Both the position numbers and the translations under genes were made by a program. The notes beneath the pieces were generated by a model. That model made no database searches, had not been told where the DNA came from, and worked only from the letters and a program-made list of their open reading frames with translations. Shown here one piece after another: positions 21,740 through 29,534 of a stretch of 29,534 nucleotides of DNA. How positions within the stretch are numbered: position 1 is the stretch's first letter; each line of letters begins with the position of its first letter. The stretch is from Burkholderiales bacterium (GTDB lineage: Bacteria > Pseudomonadota > Gammaproteobacteria > Burkholderiales > Burkholderiaceae_C), in the NCBI GenBank assembly GCA_016703325.1, contig JADJCH010000042.1, positions 1 to 29,534 on the forward strand. Reading direction: 5' to 3'.

Positions 21740-23773
21740 GAAGTCGTGACCCGCAGCCGGGTGGGCGCACTGACCTACCTGTCGCCCGGCGGCGCGCTGG
21801 TCGAGGAGGCCGCGTTGGCCGCCTTGCAGGCTGCGGTGGCCGCCAGCATGGCGGCCGGGCAGCTGCAGCTGGTGCTGGACCTGGGCCGTGTCACCGTGGT
21901 CAACGGCCGGGCGCTGGAGCTGCTGCTCGACCAGTCGCTGCGGCTGGGCACACACGGCGGGCGACTGCAGCTCATCAACCCGACCGAGCTGGTGCGCGAC
22001 ATCCTGCTGGCCACCGGGCTGGACCAGCAGCTCGCGGTGGCGCGGCTGGATTTCGGTGGCAGTGAGCCGGTCCAAGGCGGCGGCGTGCGCCGACATCGTC
22101 GGCTGGGTGACATCTTGATGCGCCTGGCGGGCGTGACGGCCGAGGAACTGGCGGACGCCGAGCGAGCGCAGTTGGAGACTGGCCAGCGTGTGGGCCAGAT
22201 CCTGGTCGGCCGAGGGTGCATCAGCGAAGCGCTGCTGCAGCAGGCACTGGCCGAGCAGCTTGGTGTGCCCTACCTGCCGCTGCGTCCGGGGCTGTTCGAT
22301 GCCGCCGCGCTGGCACTTCTGCCGCGTGAGACGGCCCGTCGATTGAAGGTGCTGCCGCTGTTCCACGTCAGTGGCACCCTGACGCTGGCCACTGCAGACG
22401 CACAGGCTGTGCCGGCCTTTGACGAGGTGCGCCGGCTGACGCGCTGCAAGGTGCGCGTGCTGCTGACGCGGGCCGGCGACATCGACAAGTACCTCTCCGA
22501 GGCCTACACCGGCGGCGACTACGGCGCTGACCTGCTCGACGACCGCGATGCCGATCTGGAGTTGATCGACAGCGGCATTCCCGACGACTACACCACCATC
22601 GACGAGCTGGCCGGTGCCAGCCCGGTCATCAACCTGGTCAACAGCCTGATCCAGCGCGCCATCCGCGACAAGGCCAGCGACATCCACATCGAGATCCAGC
22701 GCGGCCGCTCGCGGGTGCGCTTCCGCATCGACGGCGTGCTCTACGAGGTGATGACGCCGCGTGCCGAACTGCACCCTGCGATCGTCTCGCGGCTGAAGGT
22801 GATGGCCAGCCTGGACATTGCCGAGCGCCGCCTGCCGCAGGACGGGCGCATCCAGGTCGCCACCCAGGGTCGCACGGTGGACCTGCGCTTCTCCTCGCTG
22901 CCGGGCATCCACGGCGAGAAGGTGGTGCTGCGCGTGTTGGACAAGAACCAGTCCATCCTCGATGTGGCCAAGCTCGGCATGGCCGAGGCCAACCTGGCCA
23001 CCTTCAAGGGCCTGCTGGGGCGCAGCAACGGGCTGATCCTGGTCACCGGCCCCACCGGCAGCGGCAAGACCACCACGCTGTACGCCGCAGTCAACTACCT
23101 CAAGAGCATGGAGACGAACATCGTCACCATCGAGGATCCGGTCGAGTACCAGCTCGACATCATCAACCAGAACCAGGTCAACGAGGCCATCGGCCTGGGC
23201 TTTGCGCGCATGCTCAAGCACGTGCTGCGGCAGGACCCGGATGTGGTGATGGTCGGCGAGATCCGCGACTGCCAGACCGCCGAGATCGCGGTGCAGGCCG
23301 CGCTCACCGGCCATCTGGTGCTCTCCACCCTGCACACCAACGACGCGGTGGGGGCGCTCTCGCGCCTGACCGACATGGGGGTGGAGTCCTACCTGCTGGC
23401 ATCGGCGCTGGTGGGCGTGGTGGCGCAGCGGCTGGTGCGGCATGTCTGCCCCAGCTGCAAGACCAGCTACCTGGCGCCGCCGGAGCTGGTGGCCCGCCAC
23501 GGCTGGTCCCAGGAGACGCCGGTGCGTCTGGTCAAAGGCCGCGGCTGCGCCAGCTGCTACGACTCCGGCTACAAGGGCCGCCTGGGCATCCACGAGCTGC
23601 TGGTGGCCGACGAGCGCCTGCAGGGCCTGATCTCCCGAGGCGCCAGCCGCGACGAGCTGCTCGCCCAGGCGCGCCGCGCCGGCCACCGCACGCTTCACGA
23701 TGACGGCCTGCAGCGCGCCCTGGAAGGCCGCACCACGCTGGAAGAGGTTGGCCGCGCTGTGCACGCCGGCTGA
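21725..23773 (+). CDS. GspE/PilB-type assembly ATPase with N-terminal STAS-like domain
   Basis: The 682-residue protein is longer than usual because residues 6-105 form a STAS-like domain (VGALTYLSPGGALVEEAALA, LQLVLDLGRVTVVNGRALEL). The Ser normally phosphorylated in anti-anti-sigma STAS proteins is replaced by the N60-G61 segment. An MshEN-type domain follows at about 126-187, with RRLGDILMRLAGVTAEEL and RVGQILVGRGCISEALLQQA, the class that binds c-di-GMP. The ATPase core has Walker A GPTGSGKTTT near 442, Walker B DVVMVGEIRD near 506 and the zinc-type cysteines C575, C578, C608 and C611. It powers assembly of the filament made of the prepilin-like proteins encoded downstream. The start may be 21725 or 21734. 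Confidence 0.9.
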   Translation: MTEMDEVVTRSRVGALTYLSPGGALVEEAALAALQAAVAASMAAGQLQLVLDLGRVTVVNGRALELLLDQSLRLGTHGGRLQLINPTELVRDILLATGLDQQLAVARLDFGGSEPVQGGGVRRHRRLGDILMRLAGVTAEELADAERAQLETGQRVGQILVGRGCISEALLQQALAEQLGVPYLPLRPGLFDAAALALLPRETARRLKVLPLFHVSGTLTLATADAQAVPAFDEVRRLTRCKVRVLLTRAGDIDKYLSEAYTGGDYGADLLDDRDADLELIDSGIPDDYTTIDELAGASPVINLVNSLIQRAIRDKASDIHIEIQRGRSRVRFRIDGVLYEVMTPRAELHPAIVSRLKVMASLDIAERRLPQDGRIQVATQGRTVDLRFSSLPGIHGEKVVLRVLDKNQSILDVAKLGMAEANLATFKGLLGRSNGLILVTGPTGSGKTTTLYAAVNYLKSMETNIVTIEDPVEYQLDIINQNQVNEAIGLGFARMLKHVLRQDPDVVMVGEIRDCQTAEIAVQAALTGHLVLSTLHTNDAVGALSRLTDMGVESYLLASALVGVVAQRLVRHVCPSCKTSYLAPPELVARHGWSQETPVRLVKGRGCASCYDSGYKGRLGIHELLVADERLQGLISRGASRDELLAQARRAGHRTLHDDGLQRALEGRTTLEEVGRAVHAG

Positions 23774-23840
23774 GAGCAGGGCACGCAGCAACAGCCGGCA
23801 ACCCGCAAGAACAGGCAACCAGACCAGGCAAGGCAGGCAC

Positions 23841-24989
23841 ATGGCCCTCGATCTCTCCTCGTCCGGCCGCGGCCCTTCACCGGGCGCAGCCGCAACCGCT
23901 GGCGCACAGTCGCAGGCCCTGCCCTGGTGGCAGCTTTCCGTCACCGGCGGTCACCGCATGGGTGCCCGCGAGCGCATGCTGCTCACCGAGCGCCTGCTGC
24001 TGCTGCTCGAAACCGGCGTGAGCCTGCACCAGGCGTTGCGTGAGCTGCGGGTGCAGGAGAGCCACCCCGGCGTGGCCGCCGTGCTCGACGCCGTCTCCGA
24101 TTCCGTGCTGGAGGGCCAGCCGCTGTCGGCGGCACTGCAGCGCCACCCTGAGCTCTTCCCGCCCACCTACGTCAACCTGGTCAGCGCCGGAGAGCGCGGC
24201 GGATTCCTGCCGCAGGTGCTGCAGCAGCTGTTGGAGATGGACGAAAAGGCCGAGCGGCTGCGCGCCACCATCGCCTCGGCGTTGTCCTATCCGGCCTTCC
24301 TGATCGTCTTCTCGCTGGCGGTGATCGTCTTCGTGCTGGTGGGCGTGTTCCCCAAGTTTGCCGACATGTTCGAGCAGATCCGCAACGACCTGCCCTGGAG
24401 CACACGGGCGCTGATGGCGCTGTCCGACGGCTTGCGGCTGCACTGGCCCTGGGTGCTGCTGGCGCTGGGGGGGCTGGCCGGTGGCACGGCGGCGCTGCTG
24501 CGCCGCCCCGAGGTGCTGGAGCGGCTGGACGCCCTCAAGCTCGGCCTGCCCGGCCTGCGCACGATCTACCAGCAGATTTACCTGAGCCAGACGCTGCGGG
24601 TGCTGGGCCTGTCGTTGGCACATGGCGTCCCGCTTGTGGATGCGCTGCAGGCCTGTCAGGACCTGGTGGCCAATCGCTCGTTCCGCCGCTTCATGACCGG
24701 GCTGCGCGAACAGGTCACCGAGGGGCGCGGACTGGCGTCGGGCTTCCAGCAGTCGCCGTTGGTGCCCACGATGGTGCGCCAGATGATCACCACCGGCGAG
24801 GACAGCGGCAACCTGGCCAAGGTCATGACCCGCATCGCCGAGTTCTACGACCGGGAGCTGAACCGGCGCATCGCGCTGATCTCTCGCCTGGCCGAACCGG
24901 TGATGCTGCTGGTGATGGGCGCGCTGGTCGGGCTGATTGTCGCCTCGCTGATCCTGCCCATCTTCAAGCTCAGCCGCGCGGTGCATTGA
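23841..24989 (+). CDS. GspF/PilC-type inner membrane platform protein
   Basis: The 382-residue protein has a polar lead of about 40 residues and two repeats of the T2SSF domain. Each repeat has the family pattern: LLTERLLLLLETGVSLHQAL and VSAGERGGFLPQVLQQLLEM in the first, SQTLRVLGLSLAHGVPLVDA and ITTGEDSGNLAKVMTRIAEF in the second. Membrane helices are ALSYPAFLIVFSLAVIVFVL, WVLLALGGLAGGTAALL and PVMLLVMGALVGLIVASLIL. It forms the membrane platform on which the ATPase encoded just upstream acts. The gap to that gene is 67 bases, and AAGGCAGG precedes the ATG. Confidence 0.92.
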   Translation: MALDLSSSGRGPSPGAAATAGAQSQALPWWQLSVTGGHRMGARERMLLTERLLLLLETGVSLHQALRELRVQESHPGVAAVLDAVSDSVLEGQPLSAALQRHPELFPPTYVNLVSAGERGGFLPQVLQQLLEMDEKAERLRATIASALSYPAFLIVFSLAVIVFVLVGVFPKFADMFEQIRNDLPWSTRALMALSDGLRLHWPWVLLALGGLAGGTAALLRRPEVLERLDALKLGLPGLRTIYQQIYLSQTLRVLGLSLAHGVPLVDALQACQDLVANRSFRRFMTGLREQVTEGRGLASGFQQSPLVPTMVRQMITTGEDSGNLAKVMTRIAEFYDRELNRRIALISRLAEPVMLLVMGALVGLIVASLILPIFKLSRAVH

Positions 24990-25136
24990 CCGGGCAACGC
25001 GTCACATCTCAGCGCCAAGACGTGAATCCCCGGCACTTTCTGACCTCTATTCCAGCCACCGAAGGTCGAAAAGACGGTGGACCATCCCCCTTGCCGTCTG
25101 CCACCCATCGTTCAGACCTGTCCCTGGAGCCCTTCC

Positions 25137-25709
25137 ATGTCGTCCACCCTGCGCCTTGCCGCCCAACGCGGCTTCACGCTGGTCGAGTTGCTGATCGTCG
25201 TCATCATCATGGCCATCCTGGCCGCGATCGTGATCCCGCAGTTCAGCAGCGCCACCAGTGACACCAAGGAGGCCGCGCTGGACTCGAACCTGGCCGGTCT
25301 GCGCAATGCCGTGGAGCTGTACAAGGCGCAGCACAGCGTCTATCCCGGCGACGTGACCAGTGGGTCCGGCGGCACCTGCAACACCACCGGCACCGCCGGC
25401 AACGGCGCGGCCGATTCGGCGCAGGCCTTCATGGACCAGCTGCTCGCCTACTCCAGCGCGGCGGGTGCCACCTGCACCGTCGGCGACGCCACCACCTACA
25501 AGTATGGCCCCTACCTGCGCAAGGGCCTGCCCAACGACGCAGTCACCGGCAAGGGCTCGGTGGTGGGCGACATCGTTGTCACCACCGCGGGAACCCCGCT
25601 GGCTCCGGCGGCTGCCACCGGTGGCTGGGCCTACGACACCAAGTCCGGCCAGCTGGTGATGAACAGCAACGCCACCGACAGCAAGGGCGCGGCCTACTCC
25701 ACCCACTGA
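25137..25709 (+). CDS. major prepilin/pseudopilin, GspG-like
   Basis: The 190-residue protein has a class III signal. A short basic leader ends in QRG, then FTLVELLIVVIIMAILAAIV begins the mature helix with E5 present, and VIPQF follows. The next part, DTKEAALDSNLAGLRNAVEL then YKAQHSVYPG, is the usual first segment of GspG-like pilins. Two cysteines (GTCNTTG and GATCTVG) may form a disulfide. It is the probable main subunit because it comes first and has its own 147-base leader region. A short hairpin (GCCGC/GCGGC, 25730-25747) after the stop could limit read-through to the minor subunits, as is common after major pilins. Confidence 0.88.
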   Translation: MSSTLRLAAQRGFTLVELLIVVIIMAILAAIVIPQFSSATSDTKEAALDSNLAGLRNAVELYKAQHSVYPGDVTSGSGGTCNTTGTAGNGAADSAQAFMDQLLAYSSAAGATCTVGDATTYKYGPYLRKGLPNDAVTGKGSVVGDIVVTTAGTPLAPAAATGGWAYDTKSGQLVMNSNATDSKGAAYSTH

Positions 25710-25779
25710 GGCGCAGGCTGGCTGTACGGCCGCCCCGGTCAGCGGCTTCGGCTCGATTTCCTGTCTGCCCTGAAGTTCC

Positions 25780-26355
25780 ATGAAGCCCCGTCGCGAGTGC
25801 TGCAAGGCTCCCTCGCTGCGGGGCTTCACGCTGGCTGAAATGCTGGTGGTGGTCGCCGTCCTGGCGGTGATTGCCGGGACGGTTGTCCCCAGCCTGTCGG
25901 CACACGATGCGCAGCGGCTGGAGGTGGCGGCCGGCGAGGTTCGCGATGCCCTGCGTTTTGCCCGTGCCGAGGCCATGCGGCGCGGCAAACCGGCCATGCT
26001 GGACGCGGAGACCGCGCCCGGCAAGCTCAAGGTGCTGTGGCTGAGCAGTGGCTGCAGCAGCATGAGCTCCTTCAGTGCCGCCACCGACCCGCGCAGCAAG
26101 TCGGCTTACGTTGTCGATGTCAGCGGTGGCGCCTTTTCGCGTGGCGTCAGCGTCACCCCCCGCTTCCTCGCCAGTGCCACGGCCTATGGCGGCCTGGTCT
26201 TCGACGCGGCCGGCACGCCCAGCGATGTCTGCGCTGTGGCGTCCAAGAACGGCAAGGGCAACCCGGAAGCGGGCAGCAACGTCGTGCTGACCCTGGGCGA
26301 CCGGCAGCTCACCGTCTCGCTCGACGTCGTCACCGGCCGCGTCACCGTGCCATGA
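25780..26355 (+). CDS. minor pseudopilin, GspH/FimT-like
   Basis: The 191-residue protein has a leader ending in LRG, then FTLAEMLVVVAVLAVIAGTV with E5 kept. The following VPSLSAHDAQRLEVAAGEVR and DALRFARAEAMRRGKPAML match the GspH/FimT pattern (helix, then AR.EA..R). The rest is a variable, probably beta-rich head with two cysteines (SSGCSSM, SDVCAVA). It is the second prepilin gene of the operon and overlaps the next one by four bases (ATGA). Confidence 0.85.
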   Translation: MKPRRECCKAPSLRGFTLAEMLVVVAVLAVIAGTVVPSLSAHDAQRLEVAAGEVRDALRFARAEAMRRGKPAMLDAETAPGKLKVLWLSSGCSSMSSFSAATDPRSKSAYVVDVSGGAFSRGVSVTPRFLASATAYGGLVFDAAGTPSDVCAVASKNGKGNPEAGSNVVLTLGDRQLTVSLDVVTGRVTVP

Positions 26356-26783
26356 AGCGCCGTTGCAACGCATTGCGACAAGGTCCCGTCGGCTTCGCCT
26401 ATGTGGAGGTGTTGGTGGCCCTGGTGCTGGTGGCGGTGGTGCTGGTTCCGGCGTTGGAGGCGCTGCAGTCCGGGGTGATCGGCAGCGGCGTGCTGGTCAA
26501 GGTGGTGGACCGGGATGCCCTGCTGCGCGCGAAGATGGAAGAGGTGCTGGCCCGGCCCTTCGACGCGCTGAACGCCGAAACCTTTCTGGGCGGCGGCAAC
26601 ACCAGCAGCTCGGTCAGCGCGGCGCTGTCCGATGCCGTGGGGACGGCCAACCGGCGCCTGGTGATCCTGTACCGCACCGACGGCAGTGCCCTGTCCGCCG
26701 CCGATACCGGCCTGCTGCGCATCCGCGTGGTGTACGAGGCGGGCGGCACAGCCCTCGAGACGATGAAGTCGAAATGGTGGTGA
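26352..26783 (+). CDS. minor pseudopilin, GspI/PilV-like
   Basis: The 143-residue protein has leader residues up to PVG and a mature helix FAYVEVLVALVLVAVVLVPA with E5. The segment ALEALQSG and the later RAKMEEVLARPFDAL resemble GspI/PilV proteins. The ATG at 26352 overlaps the stop of the GspH-like gene. It ends within the first codons of the next gene, so translation is coupled on both sides. A tip or priming complex with the H, J and K-like proteins is the usual arrangement. Confidence 0.82.
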   Translation: MKRRCNALRQGPVGFAYVEVLVALVLVAVVLVPALEALQSGVIGSGVLVKVVDRDALLRAKMEEVLARPFDALNAETFLGGGNTSSSVSAALSDAVGTANRRLVILYRTDGSALSAADTGLLRIRVVYEAGGTALETMKSKWW

Positions 26784-27286
26784 CAGCGCAGCGCTCCAGC
26801 GTCCGCCGGCGCCTGCGCGGCATGAGCCTGGCAGAACTGCTGGTGGCCACCGCGATCGGCGCAGGGCTGCTGGCCGCCTTGGGATCAGTGGCCCGGCTGG
26901 GCGTACAGGCGCGTGCCCAGACCCGCGATGGCAACGAGGCCATCCAGCAGGCCCGCTTCGCGTTGCAGCGTGTGACGGCTGCAGCCCGCGACACCGCGCC
27001 GCACAGCCTGCTGGCACCGGCGGCGAACACCAGCGGCGACTGGTTCAGCCCGGTCTACTTCTGTCTCAACGGCAGCCAGGCACTGGTCGAAACCACGTCG
27101 GCTGACACCGCCTGCAGTGCTGGCCGGGTGGTGGCCGAGCGCGTGAGCTCCTTCGGTCTGACCCCTGCCGCCGAGGGCGGAGCGTTGACGGCGGAGAGCG
27201 CCGCGGTGTCGATCACCACCCAGGCAGCGGCCGGCGCGACGGTGACGCTCACCGAGCGTCTGCGTCTGGGTGGAGGCACGCAATGA
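26774..27286 (+). CDS. minor pseudopilin, GspJ/PilW-like
   Basis: The 170-residue protein has a basic leader (RRRLRG), then MSLAELLVATAIGAGLLAAL with E5 present and Met at mature position 1. Then come ARLGVQARAQTRDGNEAIQQ and ARFALQRVTAAARDT, a segment common to PilW/GspJ proteins. Two cysteines follow (VYFCLNG, DTACSAG). The ATG at 26774 overlaps the end of the GspI-like gene by 10 bases. The stop at 27286 overlaps the start of the next gene by four bases. Confidence 0.82.
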   Translation: MVVTAQRSSVRRRLRGMSLAELLVATAIGAGLLAALGSVARLGVQARAQTRDGNEAIQQARFALQRVTAAARDTAPHSLLAPAANTSGDWFSPVYFCLNGSQALVETTSADTACSAGRVVAERVSSFGLTPAAEGGALTAESAAVSITTQAAAGATVTLTERLRLGGGTQ

Positions 27287-28800
27287 AGCCCTCGCAGCGC
27301 AGTCACCGGGCCCCGAGTCTGCGAGCCGTCGTGCAGGGCTTCGTGCTGCTGCCGGTGGTGCTGCTGCTGTCATTGGTGGCCGCAGTGGCCTACCTGGGCC
27401 ACCGCGAGACCGCTCTGGCCAGTGCCACAGCGGACGGCAGCCGCGACATGGACAAGGCCCGCTACGCTGCCGAGGCTGGTCTGCAGCGCGTCACCTTGAA
27501 AATGCATGAAAAGGGCTGCAGCGGCAGCTATCCCATCTTCCTGCTGTCGGCCCTGCAAGACAACTCCTTTGACGGCGCCAAGTACTACGCCTACGCCGGG
27601 ACCTTCAGCGGCTCGCCGGTGACGGTCTACTCCACGGGTACCTACGGCGACGCCCAGGTCACTCTGACCCGTTCCAGCGTTCCGATGCACCAGAGCAGCG
27701 CAGTGTCGATGACGATGCAGCCGGGGGCTGATGGCATCGACACCTTCGTGGAATCAGGCAACGCCTCATCCAATGCGAACCAGACCAGCCTGGTGGCCCA
27801 GCCGGGCAGCTCCCTGCCGTTGCTGCGCTTCGATCTCTCCGCCATTCCGGCGGGCAGCCACGTCACCTCGGCCACCCTGTCGGCCTATGCCGAGGGCGGC
27901 AGCGGCAGCGGGGCGGTGGCGCTGCACCGTGTATTGCGCGACTGGACCGAGGCGGCCACCTGGAGCAGCGGCGACGGCAGCAGCGCCTGGAGCACCGCCG
28001 GTGGTGACGTGAGCAGCAGCGCGGTGAGCAGCGCCGGCTTCACCGCAGCGGGCAGCTGGATGAGTTGGGACGTCACCGGGCTGGCGGACGGCTGGGTCAA
28101 AGGCAGCCTCTCCAACCAGGGCGTGCAGGTGCGCCCCCAGGCGGGATTGAGCAGCCTGACGCTGACCAGCAGCGACAGTGGCAATGCCTCGCAGCGACCC
28201 AAGCTGGCGGTCACCTTCATGCCTCCCTGCGGCTGGACACCCCCCAGCGTCACGGTGACCTTGAACCCCACCGCCGACACCGACATCGACGCAGACCTGC
28301 CGCTGCAGCTCATCAACTTCGGCAGCCAACCCGACATCTACCTGTCCAAGAGCCATGAGGCCCGCCCGTTGTTCCAATTCGACGTCTCGGGCATCGCCTC
28401 AGACAACAAGGTGGAAAGCGCCACGCTGCGCCTGTACTTTGCCAGCCTCTACAGCGGCAGCAAGTTGAGCAAGAACCTGTCGGTCAGCACCTACGCGATC
28501 TCCAGCCCCTGGAAGGAGATGGAGGCCAACTGGCTCAACCGCATGTTCCTGACGCTCTGGTCGTCTGCGGGGGGGCATTACAACTCCACGGCGATCACCA
28601 CCAAGACGCTGGCACAGAACATGACCCCCGGGCAATGGATCGAGTTCGACGTCACGTCCCAGGTGCAGAAGTGGGTCGACGGTTCCGCGGTCAACAACGG
28701 CCTGCTGCTGCGGCTGACCACCAGCTCCGGCGAGCAGTTGATCCTCAACAGCCGCGAGGCAGCGAGCAACCCGCCCGAACTGGTGGTCACCTATAAGTGA
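27283..28800 (+). CDS. PilX/GspK-like tip protein with two DNRLRE (CBM96-like) domains
   Basis: The 505-residue protein starts like PilX/GspK: leader up to QG, then FVLLPVVLLLSLVAAVAYLG and the PilX mark ARYAAEAGLQRV. Position 5 of the mature helix is Pro, not Glu. Loss of E5 is also seen in GspK, which caps the pseudopilus tip. After about 145 residues come two DNRLRE domains. The first (about 148-325) contains LLRFDLSAIPAGSHVTSATL, WSWDV-like SWMSWDVTGLADGWVKG and PKLAVTF. The second (about 333-505) contains PLFQFDVSGIASDNKVESAT, WIEFDVTSQVQKWVDG and PPELVVTYK. These domains occur in secreted surface and carbohydrate-binding proteins. A tip adhesin or a substrate-recognition part is the likely role. 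Confidence 0.82.
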   Translation: MKPSQRSHRAPSLRAVVQGFVLLPVVLLLSLVAAVAYLGHRETALASATADGSRDMDKARYAAEAGLQRVTLKMHEKGCSGSYPIFLLSALQDNSFDGAKYYAYAGTFSGSPVTVYSTGTYGDAQVTLTRSSVPMHQSSAVSMTMQPGADGIDTFVESGNASSNANQTSLVAQPGSSLPLLRFDLSAIPAGSHVTSATLSAYAEGGSGSGAVALHRVLRDWTEAATWSSGDGSSAWSTAGGDVSSSAVSSAGFTAAGSWMSWDVTGLADGWVKGSLSNQGVQVRPQAGLSSLTLTSSDSGNASQRPKLAVTFMPPCGWTPPSVTVTLNPTADTDIDADLPLQLINFGSQPDIYLSKSHEARPLFQFDVSGIASDNKVESATLRLYFASLYSGSKLSKNLSVSTYAISSPWKEMEANWLNRMFLTLWSSAGGHYNSTAITTKTLAQNMTPGQWIEFDVTSQVQKWVDGSAVNNGLLLRLTTSSGEQLILNSREAASNPPELVVTYK

Positions 28801-29045
28801 TCCCGAGGTGAGTGGACGGGGGGGCGCCGACCGGGTCCGCGCTCAAGCTGCCGAGAGGCGGAGCCGATAAATCCGGCAATGCCGCTTCCCGGACCCTGCA
28901 ATGCGAGCGGCGGCCCTACCAACACCATGACTGCCCGTTCGCATCCATTTGCCCGTTCCACCAGCTCACGCGCGCCGAGCTGCGGCGGCGAGCGGCTGCG
29001 TCCGGTCGGGCGAGGCATGCATGCGACGCTGCCTGGGGTCGAACG
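28801..29045. other. 245-base gap between pilus tip gene and pilM-like gene
   Basis: No gene is supported here. GCAATGCCGC near 28877 is partly repeated as GCAATGCGAG near 28900. GC-rich short hairpins are possible, but no T tract follows, so I do not call a terminator. It may hold a promoter for the following pilM-like operon. Confidence 0.35.
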
Positions 29046-29534
29046 ATGAGACTCCGCAGGTGGAGCGTCCTGTTCAGGGTCGGCCTGCAGGCCTGGCTGG
29101 CACGCCTGCGGCCGGCCCCTCAGGGCCCGATCGGGCTGGACCTGGCGGCCGAACGGCTCAACCTGGTGCAGTTCACGTTCCGGCCCGACGGGCCGGCGCT
29201 GCAGGCGGCAGCCTCCCTGCCCTACCCGCAGCCGCGCGAGGAACTGTTGGCTCAGCCGCGGGTGCTGGCCGACTTCGTCCGCCGGGCTCTGCGGCAGCAT
29301 GGCTTCAAGGGCCGGTGCATCGTCTCCAGCCTGGACCCGGCCGAGTTGCGCTTCTTTCCGGTGACGTTCGGCGTGGCACCCGGGCAGGACGAGGGCGGCG
29401 CCCTGGCGAGCGAGCTGCGTGCGCGGCTGGGGGCCGAACTCGATGGGGCGGTGGTGGACTACCTGCCCATCCGCAGCCACGATGCCGGTGACGACCAGGA
29501 GGCTGGCCGCGCCCAGCGTGACGCCCTGGTGGTG
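29046..29534 (+). CDS. PilM/MshI-like actin-fold protein (partial, runs off the window)
   Basis: The first 163 residues are visible. After a basic lead (MRLRRWSVLFRVGLQAWLAR) the sequence PIGLDLAAERLNLVQFTFRP matches the first phosphate loop of PilM-like proteins. It continues with AAASLPYPQPREELL, FVRRALRQHGFKGRCIVSSL and DPAELRFFPVTF. PilM is the cytoplasmic ring protein that links the PilN/PilO membrane complex to the assembly ATPase. Its presence suggests that PilN, PilO and a secretin gene follow beyond the right edge, so the filament is closer to a type IV pilus than to a classic type II secretion system. The ATG at 29046 is the first suitable start; no strong ribosome binding site is visible. 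Confidence 0.8.
   Translation, partial: MRLRRWSVLFRVGLQAWLARLRPAPQGPIGLDLAAERLNLVQFTFRPDGPALQAAASLPYPQPREELLAQPRVLADFVRRALRQHGFKGRCIVSSLDPAELRFFPVTFGVAPGQDEGGALASELRARLGAELDGAVVDYLPIRSHDAGDDQEAGRAQRDALVV

Noticed and set aside
21680..23944. 754-codon minus-strand frame over the pilus ATPase gene.
   Set aside because: It mirrors the ATPase gene, whose Walker and zinc motifs are unambiguous; the antisense frame shows only low-complexity His/Gln-rich sequence.
25060..25110. Possible sigma-54 promoter before the major pilin gene.
   Set aside because: GG and GC pairs in this stretch do not show the required 10-base spacing.
28840..28930. Possible c-di-GMP riboswitch before the pilM-like gene, attractive because the operon has HD-GYP and MshEN proteins.
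   Set aside because: The conserved GEMM core elements are absent; only short unrelated hairpins can be drawn.

Overview
The window is very GC-rich, densely coded DNA. Gene content and codon style fit a betaproteobacterium of the order Burkholderiales, possibly a Rubrivivax, Leptothrix or Ideonella-type organism. That placement is an inference from the hoxA/hoxB/hoxC/hoxJ set, the tandem glycine riboswitch and a REP-like palindromic spacer; no rRNA or marker gene is present.

Region 1 (1-4.0 kb, minus strand). At the left edge lies a tandem glycine riboswitch that reads out of the window, presumably into gcvT. Next comes a NUDIX (GDP-mannose mannosyl hydrolase-like) gene that needs three single-base corrections to be read through. 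Beyond it are the sensor kinase HoxJ and the large subunit HoxC of a regulatory, H2-sensing [NiFe] hydrogenase. The partner genes hoxB (small subunit) and hoxA (NtrC-type regulator) lie on the same strand at 15-17.6 kb. The usual hoxA-hoxB-hoxC-hoxJ order is therefore kept but is interrupted by about 11 kb.

Region 2 (4.0-14.9 kb) is the interrupting block. It holds a small acidic protein gene, a glycine-zipper membrane protein, and two divergent gene sets that look like one system. The minus-strand set has five tightly packed genes: a membrane-anchored helical protein, a 46-residue small membrane protein, a TAXI-type binding protein, a divergent SEDS (FtsW/RodA)-like membrane protein and an unknown 150-residue protein. 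The plus-strand set has a second, membrane-anchored TAXI-type protein, a histidine kinase, a response regulator with two LuxR-like helix-turn-helix segments, and a secreted six-cysteine protein. No TRAP permease is present, so sensing rather than transport seems the likely role. A nitronate monooxygenase gene sits between this block and hoxB.

Region 3 (17.9-21.7 kb, plus strand) is a signalling operon: histidine kinase, stand-alone receiver and HD-GYP protein. It is followed directly by region 4 (21.7 kb to the end), a type IV pilus/type II secretion-like operon: a GspE/PilB ATPase with an extra N-terminal STAS-like domain, GspF, four prepilin-like proteins (G, H, I and J types), a PilX/GspK-like protein carrying two DNRLRE (CBM96-like) domains, and the start of a PilM-like gene. 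The HD-GYP enzyme next to an ATPase with a c-di-GMP-binding type (MshEN) domain suggests that c-di-GMP controls this filament machine.

The best candidates for something undescribed are the two-TAXI/kinase/SEDS-like island, the STAS-MshEN-GspE fusion, and the pseudopilin that ends in two DNRLRE domains.
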